Shown here piece by piece: positions 59,752 to 64,000 of a stretch of DNA of 64,000 bases. The notes below the pieces were generated by a model, which made no database searches, had not been told where the DNA came from, and saw only the letters and a program-made list of their open reading frames with translations. Numbering within the stretch: the stretch's first letter is position 1; each line of letters begins with the position of its first letter. This DNA is from JADGRB01 sp963835825 (GTDB taxonomy: Bacteria; Myxococcota_A; Polyangia; Fen-1088), in contig CAWIGZ010000010.1 in the NCBI GenBank assembly GCA_963835825.1, forward strand, positions 83,906 through 147,905. Direction: 5' to 3'. A program made the position numbers and the translations under genes.

Positions 59752-60534
59752 GTGATTTGGCGGCCGCCCATAGCTGACGACTTCCGGATCGGTTTGGCTG
59801 CGACGGTCGCCTGCGACGCGTTCAAGAACGGCGGACGGGAGCTGCGCCGGGCGGCGATCCTTTGCCAGGTCGGCGACGCGCTTGCTTTGACGCGGCCCCG
59901 CGGGTGGGCGGACCGATCACGGCGTGCTTACCTGGGCGCGATCCGCCGCCTGGACCGGGGCGCCCTCTCGGCCGTGGGAATCCACGACCCAGCGTCGGTC
60001 GCGCACGCAGTACTGCGGGAGGCGCGCCGCCCGTACCGTCGCCTCGCCGCGGTCCTCGCGCGGGTGGGCGCGCTGGGGTTCGCCGGCTTGGCGGTGCTCG
60101 CGCTGATTGCGTCAGCGGCGTCGCCGGCGGCGCGGGCCTGGCTGTTCCCGCCCGATCTCGGGGCCGTCGCCTCGTGGACCGCCAGCAGCGCCGGCTCCGG
60201 CGGCCTGCCGTCGGGAAGGTCGACGCGCTCGAACGCTGGATTCTTCATGCATACGCAGGAGCAGGATCGCCCGTGGGTGTTGATCACCCTGCCGCGCCTG
60301 GCGAAGGTGCGCGAGGTACGGATCTGGAACCGGAGCGATTGTTGCCAGGAGCGCACCATCCCGCTCAACGTCGAGGTGCCCGACGGAAACGACTGGCGGC
60401 TGATCTGCCAGCGCCGCTCGCCGTTCTCCAGCTGGTCGTGCCACCCGAAGTCGCCGGAGGCCACCAGACAGATCCGGATCGAGCTCCCCCGGACCACCAT
60501 GCTTCACCTGCGGCGTGTCGCGATCTACGAATGA
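59752..60534 (+). CDS. Membrane protein with C-terminal discoidin (F5/8 type C)-like domain
   Basis: About 260 residues from a weak GTG at 59752. An N-terminal soluble part (to about 105) leads to one transmembrane helix (about 107-130). The C-terminal 110 residues form a discoidin-like beta-sandwich: W-V-L-I-T-L-P-R-L-A-K-V-R-E-V-R-I-W-N-R, C-C-Q-E-R-T-I-P-L and I-R-I-E-L-P. These domains often bind sugars or lipids. The true start may lie in the decayed sequence upstream. It overlaps the next gene by 4 bp. Confidence 0.6.
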   Translation: MIWRPPIADDFRIGLAATVACDAFKNGGRELRRAAILCQVGDALALTRPRGWADRSRRAYLGAIRRLDRGALSAVGIHDPASVAHAVLREARRPYRRLAAVLARVGALGFAGLAVLALIASAASPAARAWLFPPDLGAVASWTASSAGSGGLPSGRSTRSNAGFFMHTQEQDRPWVLITLPRLAKVREVRIWNRSDCCQERTIPLNVEVPDGNDWRLICQRRSPFSSWSCHPKSPEATRQIRIELPRTTMLHLRRVAIYE

Positions 60535-62051
60535 GCAAAGCGCGCTCGTTGTTTCGGATGCTGAGCCGCACCCGGGAGACCGGCTGGACGTTCGCGGTGG
60601 CCGGCGCGCTCGCGTACGTCGCCTATCTGATCGTGGGCCATGCCCACCACGAGATGTGGCGCGACGAGATCCATCCCTGGACGCTGGCGCGGCAGGCTGA
60701 CGGATTCTGGGACCTGGTCACCGGCGACCGCGTTTACGAGGGGCACCCGCCGGTCTGGTACTGGTACCTGCACGTCTGGACCTTCCTGACCCGGCGGCCA
60801 TGGGGGATTCACGCCGCCACCAGCGCGGCCATGGGCGTGGCCGCGCTGCTCTTCCTGCGCCACGCGCCGTTCCCGCGGCTGTTGAAGCTGCTCCTGCTGG
60901 CCTCGTACCTGCTGGGGTTCGAGTACGGGGTCCTGTCGCGGAACTACACGGCGACCTGGCTCCTGCTGGTCATCTTCTGCTGCCTGCTCCAGCCGCTGCG
61001 CCCGCGTTTTCTCCTGCTGGCGCTCGTTCTCTCGCTGGTCGCGCTGACCACCGCGTTCGGGATGTTCATCGCCTGCGCGCTCGCATTGATGATGGTGCCG
61101 CTGGGCGTGCACCTCGACCGATCCGGACCGTGGACGGCCACGGTTCGCGTGAGCCCGCGCTTCCTGCTCGGCGCCGGCGTCTTCATCGCCGCGCTGGGTT
61201 TCTTCGTCTGGAACACGCCGCCGCCCGATCCGAACTACTGCACGCCGGGCTGGCATCCCCAGGCGTTGAATGCCGACAACGTCCAGGTCGCGTTTCGCCG
61301 CCTGGTCCACGCCTTCCTGCCGCTGCGCCCGTTCCACGATCCGAGCTACTGGACCGACTGGGAGCACTTCTGGAACCAGCACCTGGCCCTGACGCTGGGC
61401 GTGGGCATCGGCCTGTTCGCGTCGATCGTCGTCGCGCTTCTGCCCGGCGGGTTCGAGATCGGCGGTCTCGTCGTCGGTTACGCGCTGATGGCGACCTTCA
61501 CGATCGTCCGCTACGGCGGGGAGATGCGCCATCTCGGCAATTTCTTCCTGTTGTTCATCGCGGCCGCCTGGGTGCACCGGGTGAGGGCGCCGCGGGCGAA
61601 CCACATCGCCTCGACCGTGCTGCTGTTCGTCTGCGCGGGCTTTCAGATCCAGAGTTTCGCGGCGGCGGCGACCGCCGACTGGAAGTACTCGTTTTCAGGC
61701 GGGCGCGACATGGCCGCGTGGATCGAGGACCAGCATCTGCAGGACCTGCAGATCGTCGCCGGGCCCGACGCGCTGGTGCTGACCGTGACCAGCTATCTCG
61801 ATCGTCCCTTCATCAGTTCGCAGACCGAAGAGATCAACGTGACTCAGGTCTTCCACAGCCGGCGGCGACCGTTTTCGCCCGAGGCGCTGGTGGAGCGCGC
61901 CGCCCAGGAGGTGCGCGCGAAGCACAAGCCGGTGCTGGTCCTCACCAGCGGATTGCTGCCGCAGTCGAGCGGAGGGCTCAAGCTCGAGCTCCTCAAGGAG
62001 ACGCACGGGTCGCAGGACGAGAACTTCGATCTTTACCGGATGCAGGAGTGA
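60531..62051 (+). CDS. GT-C-like polytopic membrane protein, probable glycosyltransferase
   Basis: A 506-residue protein with about eight to ten helices. The first extracytoplasmic loop carries E-M-W-R-D-E-I-H-P-W (about 41-50), the D-E pair typical of GT-C glycosyltransferases. G-H-P-P-V-W-Y-W-Y-L (about 71-80) is the second GT-C-like loop. The C-terminal region is soluble (D-M-A-A-W-I-E-D, V-L-V-L-T-S-G-L-L). A polyprenyl-phosphate sugar donor is expected by analogy. Overlaps the discoidin-type gene (ATGA), so they are likely partners. Confidence 0.7.
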   Translation: MSKARSLFRMLSRTRETGWTFAVAGALAYVAYLIVGHAHHEMWRDEIHPWTLARQADGFWDLVTGDRVYEGHPPVWYWYLHVWTFLTRRPWGIHAATSAAMGVAALLFLRHAPFPRLLKLLLLASYLLGFEYGVLSRNYTATWLLLVIFCCLLQPLRPRFLLLALVLSLVALTTAFGMFIACALALMMVPLGVHLDRSGPWTATVRVSPRFLLGAGVFIAALGFFVWNTPPPDPNYCTPGWHPQALNADNVQVAFRRLVHAFLPLRPFHDPSYWTDWEHFWNQHLALTLGVGIGLFASIVVALLPGGFEIGGLVVGYALMATFTIVRYGGEMRHLGNFFLLFIAAAWVHRVRAPRANHIASTVLLFVCAGFQIQSFAAAATADWKYSFSGGRDMAAWIEDQHLQDLQIVAGPDALVLTVTSYLDRPFISSQTEEINVTQVFHSRRRPFSPEALVERAAQEVRAKHKPVLVLTSGLLPQSSGGLKLELLKETHGSQDENFDLYRMQE

Positions 62052-62171
62052 GGAATCGGGTTTGCCGCCACCGTTCGATCGAGGTTCAAGAAAGCGCGCA
62101 GAGCTGAATTTCGATGCCAACGGGGGGTTTGACCTGCACACCCGATCGGGATACGAGAACCAGACGACCCC

Positions 62172-63995
62172 GTGACGAACGATCAGTCAAACGTCGCCGA
62201 GCTCCGGGGTCCCCGCGGATTGCGGAGAAGGTTCACGCAGCTCTGGAACGCTGACCGCGCTCATCCGTTGCGGCCCGCGCGGTGGTTCGTTGTTTCGGCG
62301 GTCGCATTTGCCGTCCTGGCGTTCCTCGTCTACGGGCAGAGCGGGCCGGACGATGCCTACATCACCTACTGGCCGGCGCGCACGCTCGCCGAGCATGGGC
62401 GGATCTGGAACTACAACGGCGCTCGCCTCGAACAGAGCTCCAGTCTCTCGCTGGTGGTGGTGCTGGCGATCCTCTACCGGCTGACCCCCTTCTCGATGCC
62501 GCTGGTCGCGTTCCTGACCAGCCTCGGCTTCGGCATCTTCACGCTGTGGCTGGCAGAGAGGGTCGCGCGGCGACTCGACCTGCGGCCCGCCGGCGCCGTC
62601 GTTCCGGTGATCGCCACCGTCGCCTGCTTCGGGTCGTGGGCGACCAGCGGGATGGAGATGTCCCTGGTCGCCGCGTCCGGGCTGCTCATGGTGTTGCAGC
62701 TCGAGCGTCTCGCCGACCCACGAGCCGGGCGGCGCCAGACGCTGACCGCCGCGCTGGCCGTCCTGTTCTTCGCCGCCTCGCGACCGGAGGCGCCAATCAT
62801 CGTGGTCGGCGTCCTGCTCGCGGGGGCGGCGTCCCTTCTGTTGGCGCGGGCTGCCGACGGCCCCGGCCTCCGCGGCAGGCTGTGGGCGCTCGCTCGCCTC
62901 GGGCTGGCGGCCAGCTCGGCGCTCGTCGTTTTGCTGGCGTTTCGTCGCCTTTACTTCCACGCCTGGGTCCCCAACTCCGCGGCTTTAAAAGTGGGCGGGT
63001 TCGATCTGCGCGAGGGGTTCGCTTACCTGTGGGACGGCCTGGCGCTCAATGGCTTCGTCCTCGGCGCGCTGGCGCTGGTGGGCGTCGTCGGCCTCGCCCG
63101 ACAGCTCGGCGGGCGGCGGCCAGGGGCCTTTCTTCTCACGTTGGTCGGGGCCGAGATGATTGGACACCTCGGCTTCGTGGTCGGGTCGGGCGGTGACTGG
63201 ATGTCCGGGGCTCGGTTCCTGGCCCCGGCCATCCCCAGCATCGTCATCCTCGGCCTGGCGGGCGCATCGCTGTTCCTGAACGGCGGTTCCCTGCGGGGCC
63301 TGGCGCTGGTCCTGGTGTTCGCGAATCTGTTTTCGGTCGTTCAATTCGTTCGCGCCAGCGGCAATGATGGTCGGCCTGGCTTCCTGTTGCCGGCCGCGAT
63401 GCACCGGTTCCACCGGCAATTCGGCGCCCAGAAGTTCGGGGCGATCGAGCTGGCGAACAAGGTCCATGAACGCGACGCCGGCACCCTGAGCAACTTTCTC
63501 CCCATCGTCGCGCGCGCCGTGGCGGCGTCACCCGAGCGGCCCGTCTGGGTGATCACCGGCCAGGCCGGGATGATGGGCTATTACCTCATGTCCAAGTACT
63601 TCGGTAAGGCCAAGCTGTTGGACTTCTGGTCGATCACCACCCGCGAGCTTTATGACTGCCTCCCTGCCGGAAGCGCGCCCAGCAGCAAAGCGGGATCGTC
63701 GATCGGGCTCGGCCAGTACCTCGACGCGATGCCGTCGCTGGAGGCGCGGTGCGGGCTGCCGCGGCCGGACTTTTTCTACAACGAATGCCTCCCCGACGGG
63801 GATCGCCAGCTGCTCACCACCCACGGCTACCGCGTCCTCTACAACCAGGTCGGCGACGTGCGCGATCTCGAGCAGAGCCCGCTGTTGCCGGCCCAGATCG
63901 GGGCGTGCGGCTACTTCGCCGTCCGGGAAGATCTCGCCCAGAAGCTGGGCCTGGGCGGCGAGAAGACCGTCGCCTGGGCCGGGAACCCCCGTTGA
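62172..63995 (+). CDS. GT-C-like polytopic membrane protein, AftB-like organisation
   Basis: A 607-residue protein. About ten helices lie in the first 400 residues; the last 180 are soluble. The first loop has G-P-D-D-A-Y-I-T-Y (about 58-66) and N-Y-N-G-A-R-L-E-Q-S-S-S-L, reminiscent of actinobacterial arabinofuranosyltransferase-type GT-C proteins, where the acidic pair is catalytic. W-V-P-N-S-A-A-L-K-V-G-G and G-G-D-W-M-S-G-A-R-F are further family-like loops. The start is GTG 62172. The stop lies 5 bp before the window end. Acceptor unknown. Confidence 0.7.
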   Translation: MTNDQSNVAELRGPRGLRRRFTQLWNADRAHPLRPARWFVVSAVAFAVLAFLVYGQSGPDDAYITYWPARTLAEHGRIWNYNGARLEQSSSLSLVVVLAILYRLTPFSMPLVAFLTSLGFGIFTLWLAERVARRLDLRPAGAVVPVIATVACFGSWATSGMEMSLVAASGLLMVLQLERLADPRAGRRQTLTAALAVLFFAASRPEAPIIVVGVLLAGAASLLLARAADGPGLRGRLWALARLGLAASSALVVLLAFRRLYFHAWVPNSAALKVGGFDLREGFAYLWDGLALNGFVLGALALVGVVGLARQLGGRRPGAFLLTLVGAEMIGHLGFVVGSGGDWMSGARFLAPAIPSIVILGLAGASLFLNGGSLRGLALVLVFANLFSVVQFVRASGNDGRPGFLLPAAMHRFHRQFGAQKFGAIELANKVHERDAGTLSNFLPIVARAVAASPERPVWVITGQAGMMGYYLMSKYFGKAKLLDFWSITTRELYDCLPAGSAPSSKAGSSIGLGQYLDAMPSLEARCGLPRPDFFYNECLPDGDRQLLTTHGYRVLYNQVGDVRDLEQSPLLPAQIGACGYFAVREDLAQKLGLGGEKTVAWAGNPR

Positions 63996-64000
63996 GCTGT

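Overview
The window is about 70% GC and densely packed. It reads as a chromosomal segment of a myxobacterium-like member of the Myxococcota. The evidence is a MopE-type surface protein with a MYXO-CTERM-like tail, lipoproteins with long (T/S)GTGG linkers, extensive stop/start overlaps between genes, and a VQTEDSG-type protein I associate with this group. No rRNA, tRNA, phage, insertion sequence or CRISPR array was seen. Many genes carry single-base frameshifts. Several are resolved by adding or removing one base in a short homopolymer (HisE end, P450 end, siroheme synthase start), so most look like assembly errors rather than gene death. I annotate them as whole genes and say where the frame breaks.

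Layout. 1-3.2 kb: PilZ fragment, UDP-glucuronate decarboxylase-like enzyme, folK, ZIP metal transporter. 2.7-9.0 kb: a MarR regulator divergent from a complete tripartite RND efflux operon (adaptor, pump, outer-membrane channel), with overlapping promoters and a palindrome. 9.0-11.2 kb: LamG/repeat lipoprotein. 11.4-17.6 kb, minus strand: hisB-hisH-hisA-hisF-hisIE continuing into a DinG-type helicase and plsY. 17.7-23.5 kb: VQTEDSG-type protein, a swivelling-histidine dikinase-like protein, a methyltransferase-like protein, an anchored unknown and an OsmC protein. 23.6-27.5 kb: a bacterial XPB helicase cassette (N-domain ORF, helicase, SEC-C partner). 27.5-29.2 kb: remnants including pieces of what looks like a DISARM DrmA-type helicase, then an unrecognised gene.

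29.4-34.7 kb: DJ-1/PfpI protein, GH43 lipoprotein, small membrane protein, XRE regulator, TrmO, QueG. 34.7-43.3 kb: PBP1A, RecD2, outer-membrane protein, MopE-like surface protein and a GH11 xylanase lipoprotein (with GH43, a hint of xylan use). 43.4-48.8 kb: proline synthesis (proC; proB-proA) with a non-canonical cytochrome P450 coupled to proA. 48.8-55.5 kb: assimilatory sulfur metabolism: cysH divergent from siroheme synthase, uroporphyrinogen methyltransferase, siroheme reductase, a cysteine-free Rrf2 regulator and cysK. Siroheme is made next to the enzyme that needs it, and sulfide is then captured by CysK. 55.5-59.1 kb: VWA lipoprotein, hflX, hslO. 59.1-64 kb: a decayed stretch, then a discoidin-type protein and two large GT-C-like membrane proteins.

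The items I would look at first are the P450 lacking the usual I-helix threonine, the XPB cassette beside defence-helicase remnants, the divergent marR/efflux promoter, and the recurrent -10 boxes lying 6-10 nt before start codons.
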